DNA of 64,000 bases from Alphaproteobacteria bacterium (GCA_009780035.1 WRAU01000007.1:20345-84344), one strand, 5' to 3'; positions 44,318 through 53,714 are shown, counted from the first letter of the stretch. Numbers and translations: made by a program. The notes: generated by a model from the sequence alone, not told the origin.

Positions 44318-45859
44318 TTACTTTTTAAGCAGCAATTTACCGTCCATTTCAGCAGGGACTTCCACATTCATTAAATTTAAGATAGTAGGAGCGATATCTG
44401 CCAATCTGCCGTCTATTAGTTTAAAGTTTGTGCCAGGCTGATTTGCCAGCACCACTTTAACTAAATTAGTGGTATGCTGCGTATGCGGAACATTGTTGAT
44501 AAAATCCCACATGGTTTCACAGTTGCCATGATCGGCAATAATTATCCATACATAGTTATTTTCTTTAACGCATTTTTCTAAATCTGCCAAACATTTATCC
44601 ACAGTTTCGGCGGCAAGAGCTGCTGCCGATAAAACGCCAGTATGTCCTACCATATCGCCGTTGGCATAATTTACCACTATAAATTCTGGAGCTTTATCCT
44701 GCATATATTTAGTAAGCTGACTGGTAACCTCATAAGCAGACATTTCCGGCTTTAAGTCGTAAGTGGCAACTTTAGGCGAGGGCACAAGGATTCTTTCTTC
44801 GCCAGCATATGGTTCTTCGCGTCCGCCGCTAAAAAAGAAAGTTACATGCGGATACTTTTCAGTTTCTGCTACTCTTAACTGCCGCAGATTTTTTTTAGCA
44901 AGCCATTCGCCAAGAGTATTTTCAAGATTCTCTGCTGCAAAAACCGTGTTAAGTTTTGCGGCGAGATTGTCTGAATAGGCTACCATGCCTAAGGAATAGC
45001 CGAATTTAATAACTTTTTTGCGGGTGAAGCCTTTAAAATCTGGCATAACAAGGGCATCAAGAATTTGTCTTGCACGATCGGTTCTAAAGTTTATCATAAA
45101 GAGCATATCGCCGTCTTGCATAGGCTTATAGCCTTGAATTACCACTGGTTTCACGAATTCATCGTTTACCTCTGCCGCATAAGAATCTTCAAGCACTTCT
45201 TTAAAAGAGCTGAAAGTTTTTGGAGATTCTCCCAGCACCATAGCGTTATAAGCTAATTCAATGCGCTCCCAGCGTTTGTCTCTATCCATAGCATAATAGC
45301 GTCCGCTTACTGTTCCTACTTTAATATTAGGATATTTTGCTAAAAGATTCTCTAGCTCAGCAGTATAAGAAACTGCACTTTGCGGAGGCGTATCACGACC
45401 ATCGGTAAAAAGATGCAGCACGACATCTATCTTATTTTTAGCAAAAATCTCAGCAGCATAAAGCATATGATGAAAATGTGAATGCACGCCGCCGCTGGAA
45501 AAAAGCCCCATAACATGAATTCTTGCTTTTGTAGATTGGGCTTTGCTGATAGCCTCAGTAATTTTTTTATTAGCGGCAAATTCGCCTTCTCTAATAGCTT
45601 TATTTATTCGCGGCAATTCCTGATAAACAACCCGCCCAGCCCCAATATTAGTATGTCCAACCTCAGAATTGCCCATTTGACCCTCTGGCAGCCCTACATC
45701 TTCGCCGAAAGTTATTAAAGTGGCGTTGGGATTTTCAGTAGAAATTCTATGCCAATTAGGAGTTTTACCAACCTCGATGGCGTTAAATTCAGCGTGTTCT
45801 TCGGTATATCCCCATCCGTCTAATATTGTTAGAATTAATTTTTGCGTATTCTTTGTCAT
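44318..45859 (-). CDS. gpmI: 2,3-bisphosphoglycerate-independent phosphoglycerate mutase
   Basis: A 513-residue di-manganese enzyme of glycolysis. 'LTILDGWGY' begins the metal site; the phospho-acceptor Ser65 is in 'PEGQMGNSEVGH'; 'DGRDTPP' and 'IADHGNCE' are further active-site blocks. Complete length. Stands in the conserved rlmH-gpmI-envC-ctpA order. Confidence 0.97.
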   Translation of the reverse strand: MTKNTQKLILTILDGWGYTEEHAEFNAIEVGKTPNWHRISTENPNATLITFGEDVGLPEGQMGNSEVGHTNIGAGRVVYQELPRINKAIREGEFAANKKITEAISKAQSTKARIHVMGLFSSGGVHSHFHHMLYAAEIFAKNKIDVVLHLFTDGRDTPPQSAVSYTAELENLLAKYPNIKVGTVSGRYYAMDRDKRWERIELAYNAMVLGESPKTFSSFKEVLEDSYAAEVNDEFVKPVVIQGYKPMQDGDMLFMINFRTDRARQILDALVMPDFKGFTRKKVIKFGYSLGMVAYSDNLAAKLNTVFAAENLENTLGEWLAKKNLRQLRVAETEKYPHVTFFFSGGREEPYAGEERILVPSPKVATYDLKPEMSAYEVTSQLTKYMQDKAPEFIVVNYANGDMVGHTGVLSAAALAAETVDKCLADLEKCVKENNYVWIIIADHGNCETMWDFINNVPHTQHTTNLVKVVLANQPGTNFKLIDGRLADIAPTILNLMNVEVPAEMDGKLLLKK

Positions 45860-45928
45860 TTATCTAACCTCGAATTTTTAAATATTTTCATAGTTTAACA
45901 TTATTATGAAAAAATTTTAAGCAAAATC

Positions 45929-46005
45929 GTCATACCTGCGAAAGCAGGTATCTATTTGTGATTTAATTACATGGATGCCGTGGCTGAAGGTTCTCATGGC
46001 ATGAC
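45929..46005. repeat. GTCATAC-family double-hairpin repeat, copy 5
   Basis: Left hairpin ATACCTGC-GAAA-GCAGGTAT (45933-45952, perfect) preceded by CGTC; right part GATGCCGTGG ... TGGCATGACG (45974-46005). It separates rlmH from gpmI, splitting two genes that are usually adjacent. Confidence 0.65.
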
Positions 46006-46016
46006 GAAATTTTATG

Positions 46017-46454
46017 CTATTCTCTATGATAAGGATGATTATTTATTATGCTTTGCACCCGATACAGCTGCTCTACTAGAAGCAGCCGGGCAATTTGATG
46101 GGGAAAAGTTAGTTGGCTAAGAGACAATATATAATCTGCTTTAGCTTTATATTCCGGCAAAAAACCGTCGCTGCCGGCAATTAAAAAGGCAATTGGTTTC
46201 TGCACATCGACTAAAAATTTTTTCAGCCCTTGTGTTGAAAGGATTTGCCCTTGTTCATCTAACATAATTTTAAAACAATTAGGCTTAACTAATGAGAAAA
46301 TTTTTTCGTTAATTTTCTGCTGATTTAAATTTTTTTCATCAAATTCAACAATATCAAGGCGGATATTGGTAAATCTTTTATGATACTCGGCTATGAGCTT
46401 GCCAATCGGCAAATCACCTTTAATTTTGCTGGCGGCAATAACAGTAATATTCAT
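46017..46454 (-). CDS. rlmH: 23S rRNA pseudouridine-1915 N3-methyltransferase
   Basis: A 145-residue SPOUT methyltransferase. 'LDEQGQILSTQGLKKFL', 'IAFLIAGSDGF' (usual IGGxxG) and the C-terminal 'RVQSIINNHPYHRE' are the family marks. One base after rsfS; product methylates mature 70S ribosomes. Confidence 0.95.
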   Translation of the reverse strand: MNITVIAASKIKGDLPIGKLIAEYHKRFTNIRLDIVEFDEKNLNQQKINEKIFSLVKPNCFKIMLDEQGQILSTQGLKKFLVDVQKPIAFLIAGSDGFLPEYKAKADYILSLSQLTFPHQIARLLLVEQLYRVQSIINNHPYHRE

Positions 46455-46769
46455 TTATTGCCAAATTTCTTCCAGTTTGTAGTATTCCCGCACTTCCTCA
46501 CGGAATAAATGCACGATAACATCTTGCAAATCTATTACAATCCAATCACCGTCATTCTCGCCGTCAATTCCTAAAATTTTTGCTCCCCCTGATTTAGCCG
46601 CCCGATGAATTTTTTCACTTAAGGTATATAAATGGCGGCTTGATGTTCCTGTGGCAATTATAATATAATCGGCAATATCACTTTTGCCGCCTAAGGTAAA
46701 GGTTAGCACATTGATGGCTTTTTGTTCTTCTAAGGTATTTAAAACAAGATTCTTTAGTGTTTCATTCAT
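46455..46769 (-). CDS. rsfS: Ribosomal silencing factor RsfS
   Basis: A 104-residue protein that binds L14 and blocks subunit joining in starvation. 'DYIIIATGTSSRHLYTLSEK' and 'DWIVIDLQDVIVHLF' are the core of the DUF143/Iojap fold. It overlaps nadD by eight bases and abuts rlmH. Confidence 0.95.
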   Translation of the reverse strand: MNETLKNLVLNTLEEQKAINVLTFTLGGKSDIADYIIIATGTSSRHLYTLSEKIHRAAKSGGAKILGIDGENDGDWIVIDLQDVIVHLFREEVREYYKLEEIWQ

Positions 46770-47364
46770 GAATATTTAATTTTCCTTCTCTAATTTTTGT
46801 GGAAGATAATGGGTTTTTAGGAATCAGATGCACCATAATTTTTTTATTTTTGTTTAAAATTGCATATTTTTTAAAAAAAGTTTCATATGTTTTAGGATTC
46901 CTTGCAAAAATATGACAATCATAATTTGTAATTATTTCCTGCCAATTTTTAAATTTATGGATATTTGACAAGGAATCTTCTCCCATTAGCCAAAATAGTT
47001 TATTGTTTTTGGCAATTAAATTGCTTATTTTCCGCAAGATAAGGTAAGAGTAGTGTAAATTAAAAGAATCTTCAATAGAAATTATTTTAATAAAATTATA
47101 AGTTTTAGTAATTTCTTGAGCTAATTTTAGGCGTTTTTTTAAATCGGTGTAGTCTTTCTCTTTAGATTTTAAGGGGTTAAGTGGGGTAATCATCCATATT
47201 ACCATATCAAGATTTAACTTTTGTTTTGCCTGCATAGACAAATAAATATGTCCGATGTGCGGAGGATTGAAAGATCCTCCCAACAGCCCGATATTTAAGC
47301 CTTGCCCAATTCTAAAAAGACTGGAATCTGCTAGGTATTTATTATTTAGTATTAGATAATTCAT
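46762..47364 (-). CDS. nadD: Nicotinate-nucleotide adenylyltransferase
   Basis: A 200-residue nucleotidyltransferase of NAD synthesis. 'GLLGGSFNPPHIGHIYLS' is the ATP-binding (H/T)IGH motif region; 'PLSSTKIRE' is the second (ISST.IR) motif. First gene of nadD-rsfS-rlmH; divergent from the disordered-protein gene. Confidence 0.93.
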   Translation of the reverse strand: MNYLILNNKYLADSSLFRIGQGLNIGLLGGSFNPPHIGHIYLSMQAKQKLNLDMVIWMITPLNPLKSKEKDYTDLKKRLKLAQEITKTYNFIKIISIEDSFNLHYSYLILRKISNLIAKNNKLFWLMGEDSLSNIHKFKNWQEIITNYDCHIFARNPKTYETFFKKYAILNKNKKIMVHLIPKNPLSSTKIREGKLNIHE

Positions 47365-47371
47365 TTTTATA

Positions 47372-47401
47372 TTGTTTTTTTCATAAATTTTATGATATAA
47401 T
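47372..47401 (+). promoter_or_regulatory. Extended -10 promoter of the disordered-protein gene
   Basis: TTGTTT (47372-47377), 18-base spacer, TGA-TATAAT (TATAAT at 47396-47401), i.e. an extended -10. The 5' leader to the ATG at 47470 is about 60 bases and AT-rich. Confidence 0.55.
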
Positions 47402-47469
47402 GCTGATAGACAATGTTAATTATAACATAAAAATTAATATAAACTAAAATTAAAAGAGAAATAGCAGAT

Positions 47470-48510
47470 ATGTTTAACAATCGCAACAATATGAATTCAT
47501 TTAACCGTCCGAATAATTCTTCTAATTTTTCTGGAGGTTTCTCTAATAATAATAATTTTTCAAGCGGTTTCGGCGGCGGTAATAATAAAATGGGTTCTGG
47601 TTTTGGCAATAACAGCTTTAGCGGCGGCAATAGCAGAATGAATTCTGGTTTCGGTAATAGCAATTCTATGGGAAGAGGTTCTTTTAATGGTTCTTCTGGC
47701 GGCATGGGAATGGGCAGACCTCAACAGTCTCAGCATAATTCTTCTAATGGCTCTAACGGCAGAGGTTTTGGCGGAAGCGGTATGGGCGGCAGATCTATGC
47801 AGCAGTCTTCTGGCTTTGGCGGCGGAATGCAGCACGGGCGTCCTAATGGGAACGGTTCTTCAGCAGGCAGAGGTCGTGAAGAAGAAAGAGTTAGAAAAGA
47901 CGACCGCGACCACGGCGACAGCAGAAACAATTCAAGAGGGGGTTCTAAAAGTTCGTTAAACCATCATAGCAAAAAAAATCACAGCATGGGAATGAGAAAC
48001 GGCAGATCTTCTTATGAAGAAGATTATGAGGACTATGAAAATGAAGAAGAATCTTCCCAAAGCAGAGATAAAGGCAGAGACAGAAAAGAATCCAGCCGCA
48101 GGGCATCAAGAGGTTCACGCGGTTCTCGTAATAAAACGCAAGAAGTAAGCTCAAGAAATTCTGCACATTCTAGGGGCAGCAGATCTAAAGAAAGAGCTGA
48201 AGAAGAAGTTGATGATGTAATGGAAGAAATGCCAAGCACTTCTGGACGCAGCAGATATAGCAAATCGTCTAAAGGAATTGGAACCAACAAATCTTCTGTT
48301 TATAAAAGCATGAATTCAAGATCGGCTATTCCGCAAAATGAAGATTACGATAAATACAAAACTGCTTCAAGATCTATACATGATAAAAAAATGAAGCAAG
48401 ATAATTATGAAGCCGAAAAAATTGATAGAGATGCAAAAAGCAATTATATAAAAGCCCAAAATGTTGAAAAGAAAGGTTTTTTTGGTAAAGTTTTTTCAAG
48501 AAAGAAATAG
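47470..48510 (+). CDS. Low-complexity, intrinsically disordered Gly/Asn/Ser- then Arg/Ser/Glu-rich protein
   Basis: 346 residues, not matched to any family I know. Residues 1-135 are Gly/Asn/Ser/Met/Phe-rich with repeated GFG, SGF and NNN units ('SSNFSGGFSNNNNFSSGFGG'). Residues 135-260 are charged, with many RGS, SRG and SRD units and an acidic patch ('YEEDYEDYENEEESS'). The end is a Lys-rich segment 'KKGFFGKVFSRKK'. There is no signal peptide, membrane helix or cysteine. It has its own promoter and a strong terminator. The coding strand is open for 346 codons while other frames give only Pro/Leu-rich shadows, and third-position bias follows neighbours. Cytosolic condensate-type or nucleic-acid-binding roles are guesses. 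Confidence 0.75.
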   Translation: MFNNRNNMNSFNRPNNSSNFSGGFSNNNNFSSGFGGGNNKMGSGFGNNSFSGGNSRMNSGFGNSNSMGRGSFNGSSGGMGMGRPQQSQHNSSNGSNGRGFGGSGMGGRSMQQSSGFGGGMQHGRPNGNGSSAGRGREEERVRKDDRDHGDSRNNSRGGSKSSLNHHSKKNHSMGMRNGRSSYEEDYEDYENEEESSQSRDKGRDRKESSRRASRGSRGSRNKTQEVSSRNSAHSRGSRSKERAEEEVDDVMEEMPSTSGRSRYSKSSKGIGTNKSSVYKSMNSRSAIPQNEDYDKYKTASRSIHDKKMKQDNYEAEKIDRDAKSNYIKAQNVEKKGFFGKVFSRKK

Positions 48511-48536
48511 TCTTAACTAGATGGTTATGTTGTTAA

Positions 48537-48573
48537 AATAAGGGAATGAATAAAAACATTCCCTTATTTTTTT
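48537..48573 (+). terminator. Strong intrinsic terminator after the disordered-protein gene
   Basis: AATAAGGGAATG (48537-48548) and CATTCCCTTATT (48557-48568) form a 12-bp perfect stem with an eight-base loop, followed by a T-run to 48573. Confidence 0.9.
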
Positions 48574-48581
48574 AATTACTA

Positions 48582-48610
48582 TCATACATCTGCAACACGG
48601 TATTATGACA
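48582..48610. repeat. GTCATAC-family repeat, degenerate copy 6
   Basis: TCATACATCTG ... CACGGTATTATGACA keeps the outer TCATAC/ATGA ends but the stem is broken. Between the terminator above and the convergent autotransporter gene. Confidence 0.35.
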
Positions 48611-48635
48611 GGAGCTTGTTCTCGTATCACAATAA

Positions 48636-51600
48636 TTAAAACGAGTGCTTAAATGACAAATAGAATGAGGAATCATTATATTTATTAGCATCAGTTTCAA
48701 ATCTATAAGAAACCGAGATATTCGCCCAAGGGGCAATGTAATCTATACCCATTTTATATTTAACAAATATCGGCAGGTAAGATCCATTAGTTATACGAAA
48801 TTTATTAGAATCTATCTCTTGGAATTTAAAATTAGTTTCGGTGCCAGAGTAGTATCTAATGCCTGCGGCTAAAGCAAATGTAGGTTTCAGAGAAATCCCT
48901 TCTTTAACATATAATATTTCTTTATCAAAAGTTGTTCCTATGCCTAAATCGTGAACTAAAATGCTTGCACCGTCAACATTCAGTTTGCCGGCAACTCCTT
49001 CTTCGCTATAGCTGTTAATGGCAATAGATCCAAGCGAGTAAAAGGTGCTATAGGTGGCGTTAAAGTTGTAGAATCTTTCATCTAATGTAGATATATAACC
49101 GCTTTCAATATGTGAGGTGTAAGAAGATGAACCTAATTTAGAAGTATTAGACTGTTTAATAAAGTTTAAATTTCTAGTATTATCGAACTGGGTTTGCGAG
49201 TAATTGAAAACAGTTTTACCGTAAATTTTCGGTGTAAATAAATAATCAATTCCTACAGCAGCATTCAGTGTTATAAAATCTTCATTAAAGTTAGAATGCG
49301 CACCGTCTAAAGTTCCGGTTAAATAACTAACTGATGCTCCGGCAATGGCTTTAGAAGAAATAATTTTAGAATATCCTAGCTGCATGGTGTTAGAGTTTTC
49401 GGTATAGCCGATAACATCTTTATTATCGCCAAGACGCGCAATGGTTTGATTTAATTTTACCCATAGATTATCTTCTAAATTGGTAAAATCTCTTAATTCG
49501 CTGGAGAGTGTATCTATATTTTTTTGATTGTTGGTATGAATAGAATTAGCATAAACTCTATGGCTAACCGGCATAAGTTTAGAAATGTTAATAATAAGGG
49601 CATTGCCGTCAGCAGACCTAGTATCAAGACCGGTAATAATTTTTGCCATATGGCAAGGGAAAGCTCCTGCTCCTTGTGTATCGCAATCAAATGCAGGAAT
49701 GTCGTTATTAAGAGCTCTATTGTAAGTAATCATAGTATCTAAAAGCTGTGCCATTTCATAAATGCCGCCGCTAGTGCCGCCGCCATTCTGCTCTACCACA
49801 GCGGTGTAAAGAAGTCTTCTATTAATTCCTACTAATAAACCATTGTTAGGGATATTAATATAAAATGGCTCATTATTATTAGAACCATCGGTGTAATTAC
49901 ATTTGCCATTCTCGCAAAGAATTTCTTTCTTATCAAACCAATAGGAAAGATTGGTTAAGAACTTAAATTCGGTAGATTTATCAAGAACTCCAGCATATTC
50001 AATAAGGGCAAACTGATTATCCTTTCCCAATAGGAAATCGTAGGTGTCTTTAAACTCTACATTTAATTCGCCGCCCAGCTTAACATCGCCGTCTACGGTT
50101 ATTTTTGATCTGCTGTTAGCATCTTCTATTTTTTGATCGCCGTTAATAGCAATAGTTAGTTTTCTTTCGGATTCAAAATTGTTATTAACCTGCACATAGC
50201 CGCTTTGCAGATTAATATTTTCTAGTTTAATATCATTTGCGGTTAAAGTAGCATCACCGGCATTAATATTAAATTCTGTATCAAAGATAGGCTTTTTAGC
50301 ATTTTCTTCATTGCATTTTTTTTCATCTTCGGCGGTAGAACAATCTTCCTGCGGATATAATGGATGATCTTGCGTAGTTGTAATGCTTTGAATAAAGTTG
50401 TCTCTATCAAAATTATAATTTAAAGTGCCTTGATCGAGCACGATGGTTTCTAAATGCGGAATTTTTGAATTATCTGGCTTATCAGAAATAACGCCAATAT
50501 TAACAATAGATCTTTTACCGTTTATAATTAGGTTTGAAACTTTCTCTTGGGTAAAATCAAAAACCTGCGGATCTTTTTTATCATCAGTATCTAAAGCAAT
50601 TTCATAGGTATCAATTTCAGTATCCAGCAGTTCTAATTTTTCGATAGCTTGCTCTAACCGAAAAGTGCCGATATATCCGCCGTTCATGATTACTTCAGCT
50701 CTATTGCTTTTAGAGCCGATAGTAAAACTATCTATACTGCCGCCGCCAATATTAACTTTTTCAGAGCCTATTAAATTAAGGTTTTTAATTGTTGCATTGC
50801 CGTCTATTTCCACAGTGCCGGAATTATTAAGCGCAACATTTTCAATTATGGCGCCGCCTTTAATATTAATCTTAGGTGTGAAAGCGCTGTTTATAATAAG
50901 TGTATTAATTTCAGCGTTTCCTTCAATGTTAAGGGTGCCGCTTCTGATCATGCTAACTTGATTAATGAAAGAGCCGTCAATTGCCATAGAATTGTTGCCC
51001 GTCAAGTTAATAGATAATTCGCCGATAGTATTAGAATTATCAATATTTAATATATCTTCGCCATTCTTATTATAAGCGGTTAAATTAATTAATTGTATGT
51101 GAGAATTTTTTAAGGTTAAAAGACCGCTGGCACTAGAATTAATAGTAATAATTCCGCCATTTTCATCATTAGCATTCCCCATGCCCTCAACACCATCAAG
51201 AGTTAAAGCCTTACTGCCGCGGAAGATGAATTCGCCTTTTTTAGAAAGTTTTAGGGAGTTTAAATTGCTGAAATCATTGGTATCGTAATAGAACTGACCG
51301 CCATTAGATATTTCAATGTTTTCAAAATAAGCGCCGTTATTTGAAAGGGTTCCTGAAGCAACATTGCCTCCTTCAATAATTAAATTAGTAATGTTAGTAT
51401 TTTTTGTTTCACTAGAGTTTTGAGTATTAATAACTACATTACCAGATTTAACAATGAGTTTGTCTAAATTAGTATTGAAAAGGTTAAGATTTTTTCCATC
51501 AGTAATTAGTGTGCCTTCGGGAGTTGGATTAGGATTAGCAGCAGTGTTAGAATTAATTTCCAGCTTAGAAGAGGCTTCTTTCGAAGAAAAATAAATTTCA

Positions 51601-52493
51601 CCGCCATTGGCTACATTAGCTTTAAAATCACCGCTGCTATATTTCAGCTGACCGCCATTAATGGTGAAGCTATTGTTAGATTTATCGTATTGGTTGCCAA
51701 CTGCTCCTACATTTAAAATACCGTCATTAACCACTATTTTAAAATCTTCGCCAGCAGGGGACTGCAGCATAAATTTAGCAATTACAACTTCGCCGTTGCC
51801 ATCTTTAATTAATGTGGAATCTTTACCATCTAATTTTAAACTGGCAATTTTAAAAGGAGTTGATTTTTCGGGGTCATTCGGGTCTATTGAGGTATCATTA
51901 TAGTTTAAAATAAAGCTAGAGCCGTTTAAAACTTCTAAATTGCCTTTAATTTCCTTATCGGTTAATAAAGCAGCATTTAAAGTTGCCCCTTTATCTACAA
52001 CTAAGCTAGATTTATCATCCATTTCAAGATTTTGGTTGATTTTATTGTCTTGGGAAGTGCCGTCTAAAATTAGCTTTGAAAGCGTCAGCTTAACAATATC
52101 GGTTTGCAAGCCTTCGCCATTAAAGGTTATGGTTGAACTGTTTCTTAATTCTAAAGATCCAACCGAGGCAACATCGTTAAATAGCTTGCCAATATTTAGG
52201 CTAGAAGATGTTATAACTACATTGTGGCTATAGTTGGAAGATATAGACGGCTGACCTTTAATGCCGCCGATTTCTGCAATATCTCCGCTTACTGAAACAA
52301 TATTAAAATTTAGGTTTCCAGTATAGTTTGTATCGGTATATTCAAAAGGATCACTGCTATCCCAATTGCAGTTAGATATGGTAATAGATCCATTAGAAGG
52401 CGTGCTAGGATTACAAGCAGCCTGCGCTGGCTGCACATTGAAACTAAGGGCAAGCCCAAACGGAATTATAAAAACAAATAAAAATTTAAGCAT
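48636..52493 (-). CDS. Large autotransporter (type Va), third in the window
   Basis: 1285 residues. Signal peptide 1-25 (ending 'AQAA'). The passenger (about 26-960) is rich in Asn, Ser, Asp and short beta strands with 'NLIIEGG', 'TLNIEGN' and 'KVNIGGG' rungs, typical of a beta-helix. A helical region with two Cys pairs ('DCDTQGAGAFPCHM') precedes the barrel, which runs from about 1030 ('LWVKLNQTIARLGDNKD') to the terminal 'SFYLSFKHSF'. It is not a close paralogue of the other two; barrel sequences differ throughout. It has its own AT-rich upstream region. Outer-membrane or cell-surface protein, likely an adhesin by class only. Confidence 0.85.
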   Translation of the reverse strand: MLKFLFVFIIPFGLALSFNVQPAQAACNPSTPSNGSITISNCNWDSSDPFEYTDTNYTGNLNFNIVSVSGDIAEIGGIKGQPSISSNYSHNVVITSSSLNIGKLFNDVASVGSLELRNSSTITFNGEGLQTDIVKLTLSKLILDGTSQDNKINQNLEMDDKSSLVVDKGATLNAALLTDKEIKGNLEVLNGSSFILNYNDTSIDPNDPEKSTPFKIASLKLDGKDSTLIKDGNGEVVIAKFMLQSPAGEDFKIVVNDGILNVGAVGNQYDKSNNSFTINGGQLKYSSGDFKANVANGGEIYFSSKEASSKLEINSNTAANPNPTPEGTLITDGKNLNLFNTNLDKLIVKSGNVVINTQNSSETKNTNITNLIIEGGNVASGTLSNNGAYFENIEISNGGQFYYDTNDFSNLNSLKLSKKGEFIFRGSKALTLDGVEGMGNANDENGGIITINSSASGLLTLKNSHIQLINLTAYNKNGEDILNIDNSNTIGELSINLTGNNSMAIDGSFINQVSMIRSGTLNIEGNAEINTLIINSAFTPKINIKGGAIIENVALNNSGTVEIDGNATIKNLNLIGSEKVNIGGGSIDSFTIGSKSNRAEVIMNGGYIGTFRLEQAIEKLELLDTEIDTYEIALDTDDKKDPQVFDFTQEKVSNLIINGKRSIVNIGVISDKPDNSKIPHLETIVLDQGTLNYNFDRDNFIQSITTTQDHPLYPQEDCSTAEDEKKCNEENAKKPIFDTEFNINAGDATLTANDIKLENINLQSGYVQVNNNFESERKLTIAINGDQKIEDANSRSKITVDGDVKLGGELNVEFKDTYDFLLGKDNQFALIEYAGVLDKSTEFKFLTNLSYWFDKKEILCENGKCNYTDGSNNNEPFYINIPNNGLLVGINRRLLYTAVVEQNGGGTSGGIYEMAQLLDTMITYNRALNNDIPAFDCDTQGAGAFPCHMAKIITGLDTRSADGNALIINISKLMPVSHRVYANSIHTNNQKNIDTLSSELRDFTNLEDNLWVKLNQTIARLGDNKDVIGYTENSNTMQLGYSKIISSKAIAGASVSYLTGTLDGAHSNFNEDFITLNAAVGIDYLFTPKIYGKTVFNYSQTQFDNTRNLNFIKQSNTSKLGSSSYTSHIESGYISTLDERFYNFNATYSTFYSLGSIAINSYSEEGVAGKLNVDGASILVHDLGIGTTFDKEILYVKEGISLKPTFALAAGIRYYSGTETNFKFQEIDSNKFRITNGSYLPIFVKYKMGIDYIAPWANISVSYRFETDANKYNDSSFYLSFKHSF

Positions 52494-52584
52494 AAAACTC
52501 TACTTAATAAAATAAATTAATAAGAAATTATAGAAATAAAATAAAAAAATATATATACAAATTTACATTCAAGCAATATTAATT

Positions 52585-53607
52585 TTATTTAGAAGTAGAA
52601 TGCACAAAATGAAAGGGTTTATCTGGAAAAACATACTTCCATGCCGCATGAAGCGCCATAGAGCTTTCTGCAAACCCGGTAGAAATTAATTTTAGTTTAT
52701 GGTTATATTGTGCAACATCGCCAACCGCAAATATACCGTCTATAGCGGTTTCGCAAGTTGGAATTTGAACATCAATGGAAGAATGGATTTTATTAATTTT
52801 AAAACCCCAGTTTTCAAGTTCTCCTAAACTGCGGGATAATCCAAAAAAAGCTAAAAGATGATCGGCTGCAATTTCTTTTTTATTATCGTCTAAATCTTTA
52901 AGAATAACGCTTTTAAGATTTGCACCGTCTCCGCTTATTGCATCGAGCATAAAAGGAATTACTAATTCAATTTTATTTGTTTCAGCTAGTTTTTTTAGCT
53001 GTTCTACCGAAGCGGGGGCAGCTCTGAAGTTATCCCTTCTATGCACCATATAAATTTTCTTAGCAATGTTAGACAGTTCAATTGCCCAATCAACTGCAGA
53101 ATCACCGCCGCCGGCAATTACGATATTTTTATCTCTAAAAATTTCCGGATTTTTTATGAAGTAATGCACAGACTTGCCTTCATAATGCTCTATATTTTCT
53201 AACGGCGGGCGGTTAGGACCAAAAGCGCCGGCACCGGCACAAATTAAAATTGCTTTTGCATAAATGGTATCACCGGCAGATGTTTTAACACAAAACTGTT
53301 TGAATTCATCATCTTCCCGAGTAAGTTCTAATACTTGGGAGTTTAAAAGGAATGTGCCGCTATCATCACCCATAAATGGCGTTGCTTGTTTCATTAACAT
53401 ATCTATAAGATCTGATGCTAAAATTTTAGGGTATGCCGGAATATCGTAAATATATTTATTAGGATACAAAGCAATGGGCTGTCCGCCAATTTCAGCAAGA
53501 GCATCTACAACTATGGTTTTCATGCCTAAAAACCCTGCCTGATAAACACTAAAAATTCCAACAGGACCTGCCCCTACAATTAAAACATCAGTATTATATG
53601 CTTGCAA
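52585..53607 (-). CDS. Ferredoxin-NADP+ reductase, thioredoxin-reductase-like type
   Basis: A 340-residue FAD protein. N-terminal FAD site 'VLIVGAGPVGIFSVYQAGFL' and 'EIGGQPIALYPNK', NADPH site 'IVIAGGGDSAVDWAIEL', and C-terminal 'AIDGIFAVGDVAQYNHKLKL'. The active CxxC of thioredoxin reductase is absent, which places it with YumC-type ferredoxin/flavodoxin reductases common in alphaproteobacteria and Firmicutes. Monocistronic. Confidence 0.92.
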   Translation of the reverse strand: MQAYNTDVLIVGAGPVGIFSVYQAGFLGMKTIVVDALAEIGGQPIALYPNKYIYDIPAYPKILASDLIDMLMKQATPFMGDDSGTFLLNSQVLELTREDDEFKQFCVKTSAGDTIYAKAILICAGAGAFGPNRPPLENIEHYEGKSVHYFIKNPEIFRDKNIVIAGGGDSAVDWAIELSNIAKKIYMVHRRDNFRAAPASVEQLKKLAETNKIELVIPFMLDAISGDGANLKSVILKDLDDNKKEIAADHLLAFFGLSRSLGELENWGFKINKIHSSIDVQIPTCETAIDGIFAVGDVAQYNHKLKLISTGFAESSMALHAAWKYVFPDKPFHFVHSTSK

Positions 53608-53714
53608 AATTTTACTCCTAACATATTTGTTGCAAAATGTTCCGCATGAAACATTACATGTATAATTTGGAAATTAATTATCACTCAATTGTGGAATAAT
53701 TTTTGATTTTTGTC

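Noticed and set aside
47367..47705. Minus-strand Pro/Leu-rich open frame opposite the disordered-protein gene
   Set aside because: It is the antisense shadow of Gly/Asn/Phe-rich repeats (Gly codons read backwards as Pro), has no ribosome site and overlaps the promoter of the plus-strand gene.
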